From contig NZ_CP034184.1 in NCBI RefSeq assembly GCF_003860465.1, forward strand, positions 124,001 through 188,000: a stretch of 64,000 bases of DNA, read 5' to 3'. The position numbers and the translations under genes were made by a program. The notes under the pieces were generated by a model. That model was not told the origin of the DNA, did no database searches, and was given only the letters and a program-made list of their open reading frames with translations. The number at the start of each line of letters is the position of its first letter. The stretch's first letter is position 1. Shown here piece by piece: positions 6,227-15,740 of this stretch. This DNA comes from Deinococcus psychrotolerans (GTDB lineage Bacteria; Deinococcota; Deinococci; Deinococcales; Deinococcaceae).

Positions 6227-9124
6227 TCAGGCGCTTGTTCTCGCCAGGCCATAGAGTTGGCCTAGGCCCGTAGATTTGGTCGTCAGGTTCTCCTCCAGAA
6301 ACCGCAATGCCATTTCCAGCGCGTGGGCCGGATCAGCGGCCCATTCGGGAAGTGGACGTACAGTCACGTGTTCCAGTGCCCGTCGACGAACCTCTACAGC
6401 TCCTGCGCGGACAGAAGTAAGCATCTTCACACCTGTCACGGTTTCCATATGCAACGCCGCATCGGCGAATTCCAACGCTGCAACAAACTGGTGATATTCC
6501 AGGGCAACGTGGGCCACCGAGCCGAGGAGCTCGGCGGCAGCGCTGAAACTGCCCAGCTGACGAAACAGCCGCAGCGCCTGAATGTACTGCGCCGCCGCCT
6601 CGTCCAGACGCCCGAGCTCAATGAAGTTATGAGCGTAGTTGACGTAGCTCACCGCGCTGCCCTGCACGTCGCCTAGTTCCAGTTTGAGCCGCAGGCTCTC
6701 AGCATTCAGCGTTAAAATCTCGTCCAGATCATCAATGACATTCGTAATGTTGTTCAGGGCGTAGGCCACTCCCTGGATATCCCCCACCTCGCGCTTGAGC
6801 ACCAGACTGCGCTCAAAGAAGGAGCGGGCGGCGGCCCGGTCACCCTCGTAGGCGCTGAGAATACCCAGATCGTTGAGAGTGGTTGCTAGCCCTTGCTGGT
6901 CACCTTCCTGCTCTCGCAAGCTGATGGCTTCACCAAAGGCTTGCCGGGCCGCCGGGTAATGCCCCAGATCACGCTCTAGCACGCCCTGCATGTGGGCGGT
7001 ATGGGCTTGCCCAGTGAGGTCATTCAAGGAGCGGTAAAGCTGCATGGCTCCAACAAAGCGCTGCGCTGCAATCTCGAACAAGCTCCGGTCTTTGGAGAGG
7101 CCACCAGCGCAGCGTAGGGCCAGGGCGTAAGCGGCTGAGTCATTGAGGTGCGACTGATGCTCGGCCTTATCCAGAAACAGATCGAGCCAACTCAGGCCTT
7201 CCTCCAGAAAGCCGCGTACGTACCAGAACCAATGCAGCGCCCCGGAAAGCCGTAGTCCGCGTCCGATCTGCCCAGCCCGCACGGCGTAAGCTAGCGCACT
7301 GCGAAGGTCCGGGTAGACGGCGGCCAGCTCGCTGAGAATGCGGGCCTGCTCGCGGCCCTTGAGTTGCGGGGCCGCCACCTCGGCCAGCATCAGAAAATAA
7401 TCCAGGTGTAAATCGAGCTTCCCAGTGAGTTGATCGCCGAGCTGCTCCAGCGCATACGTGCGCAGGTTCTCGTGCCAGACGAACAGCCCGCCGCTGGCCG
7501 CATTGATCAGCGAGCGCTGTTCAAGCAGATGCAATTCCGGTTCGCTCACGCCCAACGCAGCGGCGGCAGCAGCGCTGAACGGTGAGCGGAATATAGCCAG
7601 GTAGGTGTAAGCGGCCCGCAATCCTAGCGGGAGCACCTGCCAGGAGTACTCAAACACGGCCCGCAGCGAACGGTGGCGCTCGGAGATATCGCGTAGCGAG
7701 GTCTGCAGAAAGTCCCAGCTCTGCTGCATCTGACTCAGGACCACTTCGGGGCTGTACTCGCCGATCCAGGCGGCGGCCAGTTCGATGGCCAGCGGCAGCC
7801 CCTCACAACGCTCGACGATACGACTGATGGTGCTTTGTGATCCCGCCGTGTCGAAGGACAAGTCGGCCCGGCTGGCCCGGTCGATGAAAAGTTGCACGCT
7901 ACTGGTGTCCGGGGCATTTGTTTGCTCGCCTCCCAATGGTCCCAGCCGTAGCACCTCCTCGGCTTGAAAATGTAGACGCTGGCGCGAGGTGATCAGAAGC
8001 CGCACCTGCGGGCAGGCTGAGAGCAGGGCGGGCAGCAGATCTGCTATCCCACTCAAGTGCTCGAAGTTGTCCAGCACCAGCAACACCTCGCGCCTCTCCA
8101 AGGCCCGGAACAAGCGGGTTCGCGGTGGTAATTGTCCTTCGAGTGGTTCACCGAACGCTTGCAAGATCGCCTCAACGACTTGGCTTTCCTCGGATAGTGG
8201 GGCGAGCGAGAAGAAGTACACGCCGTGTCGGGTCTGCTCAGCGTAGACACGCGCCAGTTCGGTGGCCAGCCGGGTCTTACCCACGCCGCCCGCACCGGCA
8301 ATGGTCAACCAGCGGTGCGCCGGACCGGCAGTGAGGCGGGCAAGAGCCGTCTGCTGCTCGATCTGGCGGCCCACAAAACTGGTCAGGAAAGTGGGTAAAC
8401 CCCACAAGGTCGGCGCGTCGGCAGTGCCCAGCGCACCCCGCGCTTCGGCTAGCAGGGTTTCCAAGTCAGCGGGCAATCCTTCTCCGAGTTCGCGCTCCAA
8501 GTGAGCCTGGTGCTGCCCGATGGCCTGAGTCGCCTTGAGCGGCTCGCGCAGGATCAGATAACTGCGGGCCAGTTCGGCCACCACATCTGAGGCGTCCGGG
8601 TCGAGTTGGGTGGCCTGGTGCAGCAGTGCCACCACGGCCTGACGCTCGCCGCTGGCCTGAAGCTCTCTGGTGCGCTGCCACAGTGCATGCCGGTACGCGC
8701 CGTGCAGCTTGGTGCGCTGCGGCTCCAGCCAGTCTTCGAGCGGCTGGTGAGCCGCGAAGGGCACTCCCTGAAGGAGAGGCCCCCCATAAAGCGTCAGTGC
8801 CCCCAGCCAGTCGCCTGACGTGCAGCAGCGGCGAAAGGCGGCCACGTCCGAGTCGCCGGTCCACTTGAGGAGTTTTGGTCCCACATTGAGACCAGCGATT
8901 AACGGCGTCTGCTTGAGCCGGTGCAGGCGCTGGCGCAGCGAGTTGGCCGAGGCACCAGCATTAAGTTCGGGCCACAGCAGGTCAGCCAGATATTCACGGG
9001 TGACGGGTTGTTCGCTGGTTGCCAGGATGGCGCATACCCAGGCGTTAAGATTCGGCGTGAGGAGCTGGCGCTCCGCTTCATCCAGTGACGTCCACCAGAA
9101 TCCTCCCAGCAGCAGAAGTTGCAC
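6227..9124 (-). CDS. AfsR/SARP-like STAND regulator (winged helix - BTAD - NB-ARC - TPR)
   Basis: 965 residues. Residues 1-90 form an OmpR-type winged helix (EYLADLLWPELNAGASANSL), 95-225 a BTAD helical domain, then a STAND NTPase with Walker A GAGGVGKT (about 277-284) and Walker B VLLVLDNFEHL, and TPR repeats from about 600 to the end (for example LATTLNDLGILSAYEGDRAA). Proteins of this build activate nearby operons after ATP-driven assembly. It lies directly downstream of the pilus operon on the same strand with a 161-bp AT-rich gap, so it probably has its own promoter and is the best candidate to control the pili. GTG start at 9124. Confidence 0.85.
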   Translation of the reverse strand: MQLLLLGGFWWTSLDEAERQLLTPNLNAWVCAILATSEQPVTREYLADLLWPELNAGASANSLRQRLHRLKQTPLIAGLNVGPKLLKWTGDSDVAAFRRCCTSGDWLGALTLYGGPLLQGVPFAAHQPLEDWLEPQRTKLHGAYRHALWQRTRELQASGERQAVVALLHQATQLDPDASDVVAELARSYLILREPLKATQAIGQHQAHLERELGEGLPADLETLLAEARGALGTADAPTLWGLPTFLTSFVGRQIEQQTALARLTAGPAHRWLTIAGAGGVGKTRLATELARVYAEQTRHGVYFFSLAPLSEESQVVEAILQAFGEPLEGQLPPRTRLFRALERREVLLVLDNFEHLSGIADLLPALLSACPQVRLLITSRQRLHFQAEEVLRLGPLGGEQTNAPDTSSVQLFIDRASRADLSFDTAGSQSTISRIVERCEGLPLAIELAAAWIGEYSPEVVLSQMQQSWDFLQTSLRDISERHRSLRAVFEYSWQVLPLGLRAAYTYLAIFRSPFSAAAAAALGVSEPELHLLEQRSLINAASGGLFVWHENLRTYALEQLGDQLTGKLDLHLDYFLMLAEVAAPQLKGREQARILSELAAVYPDLRSALAYAVRAGQIGRGLRLSGALHWFWYVRGFLEEGLSWLDLFLDKAEHQSHLNDSAAYALALRCAGGLSKDRSLFEIAAQRFVGAMQLYRSLNDLTGQAHTAHMQGVLERDLGHYPAARQAFGEAISLREQEGDQQGLATTLNDLGILSAYEGDRAAARSFFERSLVLKREVGDIQGVAYALNNITNVIDDLDEILTLNAESLRLKLELGDVQGSAVSYVNYAHNFIELGRLDEAAAQYIQALRLFRQLGSFSAAAELLGSVAHVALEYHQFVAALEFADAALHMETVTGVKMLTSVRAGAVEVRRRALEHVTVRPLPEWAADPAHALEMALRFLEENLTTKSTGLGQLYGLARTSA

Positions 9125-9285
9125 AGGTTGATAATTTCACAAATACACGCCTTCGCTATGATAAGTTTTTCACATTTATCTAAATAACCGATTAGTCATA
9201 TTCAGGATGATCCATTTGCAAGCATCTTCCTGGTACAAGAAACTTTACTCAGGCACAGTGCTACTTTGGTCCCTGGCAGATCAAA
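9125..9285 (-). promoter_or_regulatory. AT-rich upstream region of the AfsR-like gene
   Basis: About 160 bp of unusually AT-rich DNA separate the last pilus gene from the regulator. Several TATCAT/TAGATA-like hexamers face the regulator. I cannot pick one -10 box with certainty, and no terminator hairpin is obvious. Confidence 0.4.
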
Positions 9286-9786
9286 TCAGGGTAAGAAATT
9301 CAGCGTCACTTCCAGATTTCCCTGATACGTCCCGGCGGGCTTCCATTGCCCAGCAGGAATCTGGCCCAGTAGCGGCACACTCAGCGGTGCCGGACTACGG
9401 CTGCGCGAAAAATCGAAAGTCAGCGGAAATCCGGTGGGGCCGAACGGCAGTTTGCCGGGACCGATGGCGAGCATGTAGCTCAGGCGCTCACTTCCAAGCG
9501 TGAGCGCGGGCAACTGACCACCGACGTAAAGATTGGAACTCAGCGAGACATGCAGCGGCCCGGCCCCCACTGCAGCGGCGCTGCATGTCACCACTAGGCC
9601 GCTGGCCAGGGTGACGCCCTGCGAGAAACGGTAAGGGCCAAAATCCAGGCCAGCGGGTAGCACCACCGTGCAGGTGTACGGCGGTGACTGCGCCTCCTGG
9701 GCCTGTGCTGCGCCGCCGAACAGCAAGCTGAGCAGCAGACAGCGGCGCAGCGCTCCGGGCGAGATTAAGCGGCTTAGGGCTGACAT
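9286..9786 (-). CDS. Spore-coat-U (SCPU) domain protein, probable pilus tip subunit
   Basis: 166 residues with an N-terminal signal peptide (LLLSLLFGGAAQAQ) and a single SCPU domain: an early YTCTV...LDFGPY strand pair and the C-terminal PAGQWKPAGTYQGNLEVTLN signature. SCPU proteins are the subunits of archaic chaperone-usher pili. In the Csu system the gene after the usher encodes the tip adhesin, and this gene overlaps the usher 3' end by 13 bp in the same order. It has only one domain, so a two-domain tip adhesin is not supported. Confidence 0.8.
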   Translation of the reverse strand: MSALSRLISPGALRRCLLLSLLFGGAAQAQEAQSPPYTCTVVLPAGLDFGPYRFSQGVTLASGLVVTCSAAAVGAGPLHVSLSSNLYVGGQLPALTLGSERLSYMLAIGPGKLPFGPTGFPLTFDFSRSRSPAPLSVPLLGQIPAGQWKPAGTYQGNLEVTLNFLP

Positions 9787-11924
9787 GTAACCTCACTGAG
9801 CTGCCGCAGCAACACGTTGCATTTCTCGTCGCCGAACTGCAATTCGGCAGGAAGGTCGCGGTTGGCGCTATCCACGAAAGCCGAGCCGTCTGCGTCAAGC
9901 AGATACGTCTTGCGCCCAACGACAAGGCGGCCCTCAGCGGCGGGCTGACCGTTCTTCCATTTGAAGGTTATAAGGCGTGAGACGGTGAACTGGTCACGCA
10001 AGTCCAGCTCGTAGACGCCCGCTTCAACTACCCGCACACTGAATTCATTGTTTTTCACGCTGACCTCCAGCGGTAAATCATCCAGATTAAAGCGGATGAG
10101 TTGCGGCACATCCGCGTCCACGCCACTGAGCACTACATCGCCCGCCGCGTCGGTGCGGCCTTGCGGCTGCCCGTTGAGGCTGATCCGCAGGTTCGGCACG
10201 CCGGTATGGACCACCAAGATATTGCCCGCGTTGTTCAGCCCTGCCGAGAGCTGCCCAGCCACCAGCGTCAGTGCCCCACGCACGTTGAGCACAGCCATCC
10301 CGCTGGTGTCGGCCAGTAGGTAAGCGTCGACAAGCGACTGGGAGCGGTATTCCAGTTGCGCGCCGCTGAAGTCGGTGGTCAGCTTTACGGAGGTGGCGTC
10401 GTTGAAGGCGTGGGTATAGCTGACCGATGGTCTGGCCGACGCCTCGGTCCTCAGCGTATCGTTGGGGCCGGGGGTGTAAGTGGCGCGGATTCCAAAGCGG
10501 CTGCTCTCGCCGGTTACGCTGACGAAGTTCTGAAGGGCGAGCTGCTGGCTGACCTGCCATCCGGCGCTGAGTGCTCCGCTGAACTGCTGGCTGCTGTTCT
10601 GATAGCCGAAGCTGGATGTCACGTTGACGCCACTTCGGTTGAGGCTGGACGTGAAGCTGACTTGAAAAGCCTTGAGGTTGTCCAGCGGCAGACTGACTAC
10701 GCCGCCCACCCCGTAGTCGCCCAGCGTGTAATTGATCCCGGCGTTGAGGGCTGCCTGCAATTTGTTCTGGGCATCCAGTACAGCGCTGATGCTGGCATTC
10801 AGCGACACGGGATCGAAGCTGGCACTCACGCCCGCGCTGAGTTGCGCACCGACTTGGTCCTGCCAGCTCGCCGCGCCCGTCATAGCCCAGTGCGGATTAA
10901 TCGCCCAGTTGAGCTGGGTGCCCACGTAAGCGTGCTGATCCAGCCAGCCGCCCTCGGCCAGGAGCTGTGGCCCCGTTGAAACGGGTGCGCTGCCGAGATC
11001 GTAACTTATGTGGGCCACCTCGCGTGCGCCGCTGACTGCCCGCACGCTGATTTCGCCTTTCTGATAGTGCAGCGGGATGTTTTGCAGATTCACCCGACCT
11101 GGCAGGGCGTCCACGCTCTGAATCAGGAAACCGTTGTCGTAGATTTCTAGAGTGTTGCGGGTCGGTAGTAAAAAGGTGAGGCTCTTGAGCTGTGGGACCT
11201 GTGCTGGGTGGTAAGTTAGGCGAAGGCCGCTAAAGCCGCTGGCTGCGCCGCTGACACTGCTGGTCACGCTCCTATCTTCCTGGTAGAGAACTTCGGCGTC
11301 CAGCGCCCGCGTGAGCGGATAACTGGCCCGGAAACCCAACTGCGCAGCGGTGCTTTGAGGCTGGGATGAATCGTACTGGCCGCGTAGTCGCAGCGCCGCC
11401 GTAGCCTTGCCCAGCCGCACCTCAGGGCTGATCTCGGTCTGTGCGGTGGCAAGTTGTAAACCGATACGCCCTCCTACCTGATAGGTCAGGCGTAGCACCG
11501 GCAGACGGGTACTGGGGCTGAGACTGCCTGTCGCCAGATCATAATCATGCTGGCCCAACAGCAAGGGCGCAGGTGTCACCACGATCTGCTGGTTGCCTGG
11601 TGAGAACACCACCCCGACCTGGGGTTTGAGCCGGACATATGAATTACCTGCGCAGAGTAGCGTCTCGGCAATGTAGGTCGCTTCCTCGGGCAGAAGACCA
11701 CCTTCTGAAATCAGAATGCCCGCGCCGCTGATCAGCGCGGTGGCATCACCCCGGTTGTCGTCGCCGACTTGCAAGCTGATCAGCGTCTCGTCCACAGCGG
11801 GACAGGTGGCCGATTGGACCGGCAATTCGCCCTGGGCCTGTTGAGTGCTGGTCTGTTGGGCACTGGCCTGCCCCAGTGTCAGCCCCAGCAACAGACTAAG
11901 GCAGCGCCAGCGTGAGCGTTTCAC
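9774..11924 (-). CDS. Fimbrial outer-membrane usher
   Basis: 716 residues. After a signal peptide (CLSLLLGLTLGQASAQ) comes an N-terminal region, a long beta-rich barrel region (repeated short Ser/Gly strands such as SFGYQNSSQQFSGALSAGWQ), a plug-like insertion, and C-terminal domains ending in RQLSEVTCQP. Ushers form the outer-membrane channel that assembles pilus subunits delivered by the chaperone. The start is placed at GTG 11924, preceded by GGGAG and giving a proper signal peptide; it overlaps the chaperone gene by 29 bp. Its length fits the family. Confidence 0.85.
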   Translation of the reverse strand: MKRSRWRCLSLLLGLTLGQASAQQTSTQQAQGELPVQSATCPAVDETLISLQVGDDNRGDATALISGAGILISEGGLLPEEATYIAETLLCAGNSYVRLKPQVGVVFSPGNQQIVVTPAPLLLGQHDYDLATGSLSPSTRLPVLRLTYQVGGRIGLQLATAQTEISPEVRLGKATAALRLRGQYDSSQPQSTAAQLGFRASYPLTRALDAEVLYQEDRSVTSSVSGAASGFSGLRLTYHPAQVPQLKSLTFLLPTRNTLEIYDNGFLIQSVDALPGRVNLQNIPLHYQKGEISVRAVSGAREVAHISYDLGSAPVSTGPQLLAEGGWLDQHAYVGTQLNWAINPHWAMTGAASWQDQVGAQLSAGVSASFDPVSLNASISAVLDAQNKLQAALNAGINYTLGDYGVGGVVSLPLDNLKAFQVSFTSSLNRSGVNVTSSFGYQNSSQQFSGALSAGWQVSQQLALQNFVSVTGESSRFGIRATYTPGPNDTLRTEASARPSVSYTHAFNDATSVKLTTDFSGAQLEYRSQSLVDAYLLADTSGMAVLNVRGALTLVAGQLSAGLNNAGNILVVHTGVPNLRISLNGQPQGRTDAAGDVVLSGVDADVPQLIRFNLDDLPLEVSVKNNEFSVRVVEAGVYELDLRDQFTVSRLITFKWKNGQPAAEGRLVVGRKTYLLDADGSAFVDSANRDLPAELQFGDEKCNVLLRQLSEVTCQP

Positions 11925-12639
11925 GTTCTCCCACCTTGCTCTTATCCTGAGCATCGTAGTTGATCTGGGCAGCAGTGCCGCCCGTCAGCGCCGCTACTGC
12001 GCTAGGTAACGTGAAGCTGAGCAGGCCTCCCGCCAGCACCGCGAACGATCCGACGCTGGCCTTGTAATCGCCGCTGATCAGCGTCACATTGTTGAAACTG
12101 GCAAAATGTGCGCCGCTGTTCTGAACGCTGAGCTGTACCTGGTCGCTCTGGCGCGTCAATGTCCAGCTCACCTTCGGCTGGGCAGTGGGCAAGGTGAAAA
12201 GCAGCGGCACGTTCATCTTCAAGACCACCTGCACCTTGATCCCCTCACCCGCTGATGACGGCCCCGGCACATTTTGCACCGTCATCCGATAGGCCTGCTC
12301 ACTGCCGGGCAGCGCCTTGCTGCGCCAGCCCACCCGGATAATCTGCGAGCCGTTGGGCGGCACCACGAACCGCGCCGGATTGACCAGTACGTCCTGGGTC
12401 GGCGCAAACTGATCCTCGCCTCCCGTCTGTGTCCAGCGAGATAGTTCTACGCTGACTGTCACTGGCTCACTCGAGGGGTTACTCAGCGTCAGCGATCCGG
12501 CGCGGGGCTGCGGCAAATCGAAGCGCAGGCTGGTGGGGCTGATTTGCAGCGAGGCGGCCTGGGCACTTAGGGCCGCACTGCTGAGGAGAAGGAAAGCGCC
12601 CAGCGTCAGACGGAGAACAGGGTTCAGGTATTGTTTCAT
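11896..12639 (-). CDS. Periplasmic pilus chaperone (PapD-like)
   Basis: 247 residues. Signal peptide (LLLSSAALSAQAA), then an immunoglobulin-like domain with SLQISPTSLRFDLPQPRAGSL and the conserved strand IIRVGWRSKALPGSEQAYRM, then a second domain ending VGERETLTLALP. Such chaperones hold pilin subunits by donating a beta strand and hand them to the usher encoded next. It lies 111 bp downstream of the repeat-lipoprotein gene. Confidence 0.85.
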   Translation of the reverse strand: MKQYLNPVLRLTLGAFLLLSSAALSAQAASLQISPTSLRFDLPQPRAGSLTLSNPSSEPVTVSVELSRWTQTGGEDQFAPTQDVLVNPARFVVPPNGSQIIRVGWRSKALPGSEQAYRMTVQNVPGPSSAGEGIKVQVVLKMNVPLLFTLPTAQPKVSWTLTRQSDQVQLSVQNSGAHFASFNNVTLISGDYKASVGSFAVLAGGLLSFTLPSAVAALTGGTAAQINYDAQDKSKVGERETLTLALP

Positions 12640-12750
12640 AAGGTTCCAGTGTAGGAGGCCATTGGCTGGGTATGCGTTGAGGCTGTCTGTGTTGAGGGCC
12701 AGCCCTCACATGGGGATACTGGCCCGGCTCAGTTCAGGATGAGCAAGCGC

Positions 12751-15039
12751 TCAGCAATGGAAGATGCTGCAAAAACCGTCTTTGATGGTGTCGCCGATGT
12801 TCTTGAGAAAATCGCCGATGTCCTGACCGAGCGAGCTGAAAGTGCTCTTGATCTCATCTGTCGACACCTTGAGCACGTCGCTGAAGATGGCCGCCACATC
12901 GTTGGCTGACTTGTAGAAGACACTTTCAATAGTCGAAGCGATGTCCTTGAGAGCGTATCCCGCTGACTTGAGAGCGCTGGCAACGTCGCTGGCCCCGCTG
13001 CCGAAGACGCTCTTGAGGGTGCTAGCCACCGTGTTTGCACTGGCTGAGAAGACATTTTTCAGCACGCCCGCCACTTCGGACGCGCCGCTGCCAAAAGCGT
13101 ATCTGAGCACGCTCGCCACATCGTTGGCGCTGCTGCTGAAGACATTTTTGAGGGTGTTGGCAACGTCCGTCGCATTGGCTCCCAGCCCTTTGAAGATGCT
13201 TGCCACGGTACTGGTGCTGCTGCCAAAGACGTTTTTGAGGGTGCTGCCGATCTGATCAAAGCTGTAGCCCAGACCTTTGAAGATGCTGGCCACCTGCGAG
13301 GCAGAGGAAGAGAAAACATTCTTGAGCGTATTGCCGATCTCAACATAGCCGTAACCCAGGTCTTTGAAAAATCCCGCCACCTGCGAGGCAGAGGAAGAGA
13401 AAACATTTTTAAGTGTATTACCGATCTCAACATAGCCGTAACCCAAATCTTTGAAAAATCCCGCTACTTGGAAGGCCGAAGAGTTGAAGACCAACTTGAG
13501 GGTGCTGGCGATATCTTGAATGTTGTAGCCCAGGTTCTTGAAGATGCCCGTTACTTGTGAAGCGCTAGACGAGAAGACGTTCTTCAGGGTGTTGCCGATG
13601 TCGGTGATACTGACACCCAGGCTCTTGAAGATGCCCGCCACATCGTTGGCGCTGGACGAGAAGGCGTCCTTGAGAGCGTAGCCGATATCGACGTAGGTAT
13701 AGCCCAAGTCTTTGAAGAAGCCTGCGACCTGCAAGGCCGACGAGTTGAACACTGACTTGAGGGTGCGGGCAATGCCTTTGATGTCGTATTTCAGATTCTT
13801 AAGGATGCTGGCGACATCCTTGGCACTGGACGAAAAGACGTTCTTCAAGGTGCTAGCCACGTCATCAATAGCGTAACCCGCACTTTGAAGCGCTCCGGCC
13901 ACCGCGCTGGCCCCCGCTGAAAAGGTGTCTTTAAGGATGCTGCCAACTTGATTGGCGGTTTGGGCGAAAGTGGTTCTCAGGCCCAACGCCACATCCGCGA
14001 TGTTGTAGCCCACCCCTTTCAGGGTGCTAGCCGCTTGGCTGGCCGTCTGCTCAAAGATAGTTTTCAGGCCCAGCGCCACGTCCACCACGCTGTAGCCCGC
14101 TGCCTTGAGGGCGCTGGCCGCGTCTGAGGCGGTAGATGAAAAGAGGGCCTTGAGCACGTTGGCGGTGTCCACCACGGCATATCCGGCTCCCTTAAACGCT
14201 TGGGCGACCTGCGCGGCGCTGCTGCCGAATACATCCTTAAGGGTCGTCGCCACGTTGAGATAGGTGGCCGAATCACCGAGCTGCACCACGCCGGATTGCA
14301 CCAGCGCGGCCACTGCTTTGTCTGCGCTCAGTTTCAGGCCGTCATGCAGAAAATAGCCAAAGCCCTTCACCGCATTGGGGTCGGTGATGGTGTAGAAGCC
14401 TGAATTCTTAATGGTTTGCAACGCTGCCACAGGTGATTGACCAAAAGTGCCGCCCAGTGTCAGGCCGAGATTGTTCCACAGATCGAAGCTGACCACCGAC
14501 CTGAGCAGGCGGCTAGATTTGAGTAGCGACACGAAGTCGTCGGGCTTGTACTTATAGATCTGGCGCAGCATATCGCTGATGGCGGGCCATTGGGCAGGCG
14601 TATTGAGATTCAGGTAAGCCACCGATTTGAGCAGCGCCAAGGCGTCAGTGGCATTCTTGCCCAGAACCGACTGCAACGCTCCCCCCGCGTCCAGCAAGCT
14701 GAAGGCCTGGGCCTTGAGGGCCGAGACGATGTCCTGATCACTGAGGTGGGCCGTACTCAGGGCTTGGGCCAGCAGCGAGGCGCTCAAGTGAAACTGGGTT
14801 TGCACCGTTGCTGCCACGTCCTGGACTGACTGGCCTTGAGAGACCAGGCTGTTGACCAGCGTCTGCGCTTCGGGTGGCACATTTAGCGACTGGGCGGTGA
14901 TGAGGGGATGGCTCTGAGTTGGGGCCTTTTCGGCGGTGGCTGGGGTTGAGGCCGCCGGGCTGGGCGGTGTGCTGGCCATGTTACAGGCGGCGAGGCTGAG
15001 GGCCAGGGTCAAAGCGAGGCAGGCGCGTAACGGGTTCAT
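12751..15039 (-). CDS. Lipoprotein with tandem 29-residue repeats inside the pilus operon
   Basis: 762 residues. The start at 15039 has CTGGAG upstream and gives a lipoprotein signal with lipobox LSLAAC (LAAC-N). From about residue 260 on, a 29-residue unit repeats, of the form FSSSAxxVAxxFKxLGYxxxDIGxTLKNV: about 13 full and 4 half (15-residue) units. Two neighbouring units are nearly identical at DNA level (87-bp spacing, 13291 and 13378), showing recent expansion. The C-terminus ends FCSIFHC. The units look amphipathic and helical. The N-terminal 250 residues contain diverged copies. No family comes to mind. Its place between pilins and chaperone suggests a surface or periplasmic partner of the pilus. 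Confidence 0.75.
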   Translation of the reverse strand: MNPLRACLALTLALSLAACNMASTPPSPAASTPATAEKAPTQSHPLITAQSLNVPPEAQTLVNSLVSQGQSVQDVAATVQTQFHLSASLLAQALSTAHLSDQDIVSALKAQAFSLLDAGGALQSVLGKNATDALALLKSVAYLNLNTPAQWPAISDMLRQIYKYKPDDFVSLLKSSRLLRSVVSFDLWNNLGLTLGGTFGQSPVAALQTIKNSGFYTITDPNAVKGFGYFLHDGLKLSADKAVAALVQSGVVQLGDSATYLNVATTLKDVFGSSAAQVAQAFKGAGYAVVDTANVLKALFSSTASDAASALKAAGYSVVDVALGLKTIFEQTASQAASTLKGVGYNIADVALGLRTTFAQTANQVGSILKDTFSAGASAVAGALQSAGYAIDDVASTLKNVFSSSAKDVASILKNLKYDIKGIARTLKSVFNSSALQVAGFFKDLGYTYVDIGYALKDAFSSSANDVAGIFKSLGVSITDIGNTLKNVFSSSASQVTGIFKNLGYNIQDIASTLKLVFNSSAFQVAGFFKDLGYGYVEIGNTLKNVFSSSASQVAGFFKDLGYGYVEIGNTLKNVFSSSASQVASIFKGLGYSFDQIGSTLKNVFGSSTSTVASIFKGLGANATDVANTLKNVFSSSANDVASVLRYAFGSGASEVAGVLKNVFSASANTVASTLKSVFGSGASDVASALKSAGYALKDIASTIESVFYKSANDVAAIFSDVLKVSTDEIKSTFSSLGQDIGDFLKNIGDTIKDGFCSIFHC
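12941..14280. repeat. 87-bp tandem repeats coding the 29-residue units
   Basis: Coding repeats with an 87-bp period, most alike between 13291 and 13465 where two units are almost identical. Half-length 45-bp units occur near the lower-coordinate end. Confidence 0.75.
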
Positions 15040-15216
15040 GTGGTCTCCAGGAGCAAGCGACAACCATTGCCAAAAGGGAAGGACGTCACCCGGAGAAGCC
15101 GGGTCACAGGGTCGGTGGGCCGCTGAGCGGGAAGCTCCAGGCAGCGATAGCATTGTTCAGGTGGTCACGTTTCAGTTCGGCAGGTTCGGGGCAATCAGGC
15201 TTTTAAAACAAGTCGA

Positions 15217-15720
15217 TTATTCCGGGTTGTAATTCAGAGTGAATGTCACGGTGTCGCTATAAGTTCCTGCCGGGGCCGTTTGCAAAGCAGGCACCGCGCC
15301 GACCAGGGTGTAGCGGTCATACAGGGCGCTGCCGTTGCCGGTCAGGGCGCTGCTGGTTTGGACCAGGTCGCACAGGCCCAGGCAGTTGGCCTTGAGGGTG
15401 AGGGCCGCGCCCAGGCCGCCGACTTTCTGGGCTGTAAGGGTGTAGCCGATTCGTTCGCCACCCCGCTTGAGCTGCCCGCTGAAGCCGCTGTACGTCACGC
15501 TGTAACTGGTGTTGCAGGTGACCTGGACGGTGGCCATGCCCGACGCTCCCACGCGACTGTTGTAAATCCCAAAATCCAGATCAGTAGCGCTCAGGCCACA
15601 TGAGGGCAGGTACTGGGCCGTGACGGGCGTGCTGGTGGGGTCCGGCAGCATGGTGGCGAGCGCTAGGGAGGGCAGCAGCGCCAGCAAAGCAATTGGGTGG
15701 GCAAATCGGCGAGTCAGCAT
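15217..15720 (-). CDS. SCPU-domain pilin subunit
   Basis: 167 residues, signal peptide (ALLALLPSLALA), and an SCPU domain with SCGLSATDLDFGIYNSRVGA at the N-terminus and APAGTYSDTVTFTLNYNP at the C-terminus. Two internal Cys (NCLGLCD) add a likely second disulfide. It is the third pilin-type gene of the operon, 20 bp downstream of the previous one, and precedes the repeat lipoprotein by 177 bp. Confidence 0.82.
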   Translation of the reverse strand: MLTRRFAHPIALLALLPSLALATMLPDPTSTPVTAQYLPSCGLSATDLDFGIYNSRVGASGMATVQVTCNTSYSVTYSGFSGQLKRGGERIGYTLTAQKVGGLGAALTLKANCLGLCDLVQTSSALTGNGSALYDRYTLVGAVPALQTAPAGTYSDTVTFTLNYNPE

Positions 15721-15740
15721 GATGGGTTTCCTGAAACAGC

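Noticed and set aside
12941..14280. Possible CRISPR or minisatellite array
   Set aside because: The 87-bp period is coding, in frame, and degenerate between units; there are no unique spacers.
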